From Anaerolineae bacterium (GTDB taxonomy: Bacteria; Chloroflexota; Anaerolineae; B4-G1; SLSP01): a stretch of 33,419 bases of DNA. Each line of letters starts with the position of its first letter. Within the stretch, counting starts at the first letter, position 1. Under the pieces are notes generated by a model. The model made no database searches, was not told where the DNA came from, and was given only the letters and a program-made list of their open reading frames with translations. The DNA is taken from positions 1 through 33,419 of the forward strand of contig JALOOJ010000021.1 in the NCBI GenBank assembly GCA_025454475.1, read 5' to 3'. Of this stretch, positions 33,193 through 33,419 are shown piece by piece. A program made the translations under genes and the position numbers.

Positions 33193-33419
33193 GTGATAAG
33201 AGGCCTGGCGGGGTGGATGATCTGCGTTGCGACGGTATGGCTGACCGGGTGTGGTGGCGGCCCGCCTGCGCGAGGCACGGTAGCGCCAACCCCAACTGTC
33301 TCGACGCTCGGGCCGGCGCCACAGGTGACTGTAGCGCCCGAAGCCCCGGCTGATGGAACCAGTGTCGCGGCGCCGGCCGCTGTAGCGCTCTCCGTGCAGC
33401 CGACGACGGTCGCCGTGGG
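33193..33419 (+). CDS. Lipoprotein, N-terminal part (cut by window edge)
   Basis: A GTG start 9 nt after the previous stop is preceded by AGGGGGA. The frame stays open to the window end (75 codons). It encodes a signal peptide MIRGLAGWMICVATVWLTGC with lipobox LTGC, then GGG and a low-complexity Pro/Ala/Thr/Val linker. No folded domain is reached. It is almost certainly cotranscribed with the O-antigen ligase fusion, so it may be another extracytoplasmic glycan protein, but no function can be given. Confidence 0.75.
   Translation, partial: MIRGLAGWMICVATVWLTGCGGGPPARGTVAPTPTVSTLGPAPQVTVAPEAPADGTSVAAPAAVALSVQPTTVAV

Overview
The window is GC-rich, densely coded bacterial chromosome. The gene set is Chloroflexota-like: an FhaA/FhaB-type FHA pair, DegV, several Gfo/Idh/MocA oxidoreductases with TIM-barrel isomerases, a fused large-medium B12 diol dehydratase, and AAGGAGG ribosome sites with TATAAT-type -10 boxes. 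That placement is inferred from gene content, not from a database search. I see no phage, insertion sequence, CRISPR array, tRNA or rRNA.

Layout. 1-2310 (minus strand): a frameshifted TatD-family hydrolase, a long-chain polyprenyl diphosphate synthase and a GT2 glycosyltransferase cut by the window edge. 2608-5097: Lon protease, closed by a perfect 19-bp hairpin shared with a convergent NIPSNAP gene. 5679-10945: a three-gene cassette encoding an EgtD-like methyltransferase, a GalU-like nucleotidyltransferase with an altered signature loop, and a 1118-residue fusion of a fucokinase-like GHMP kinase to a UDPGP-type pyrophosphorylase. This is the best candidate for an undescribed system: it looks built to turn a free sugar into a nucleotide sugar, with a methylation step of unknown target.

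11016-22409 is a carbohydrate or polyol catabolic region. A minus-strand operon carries B12-dependent diol dehydratase with large and medium subunits fused, then an IlvD-family Fe-S dehydratase, then the diol dehydratase small subunit. Divergent from it are a ThuA-like protein and a TIM-barrel isomerase. They are followed by a Gfo/Idh/MocA plus TIM-barrel pair, a TetR-epimerase operon and another divergent Gfo/Idh/MocA oxidoreductase. This combination resembles keto-sugar (3-keto-glycoside type) metabolism. No transporter, B12 reactivase or microcompartment shell gene is present here.

22521-29582 holds housekeeping and envelope genes: DegV, cysteinyl-tRNA synthetase, a rhodanese lipoprotein, an MFS exporter, the two FHA proteins and a frameshifted alpha/beta-hydrolase lipoprotein. 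29947-33183 encodes a large membrane protein that fuses a glycoside-hydrolase-like domain, with both catalytic glutamates apparently replaced, to an O-antigen ligase/polymerase domain. A truncated lipoprotein gene follows at the edge.

Other features are a three-hairpin interspersed repeat at 25489-25583, with a decayed relative that supplies the 3' end of the tatD gene, and several promoters whose -10 box lies so close to the start codon that the mRNA should be leaderless or nearly so. Two genes each appear to lack a single base, which could reflect real decay or sequence error.
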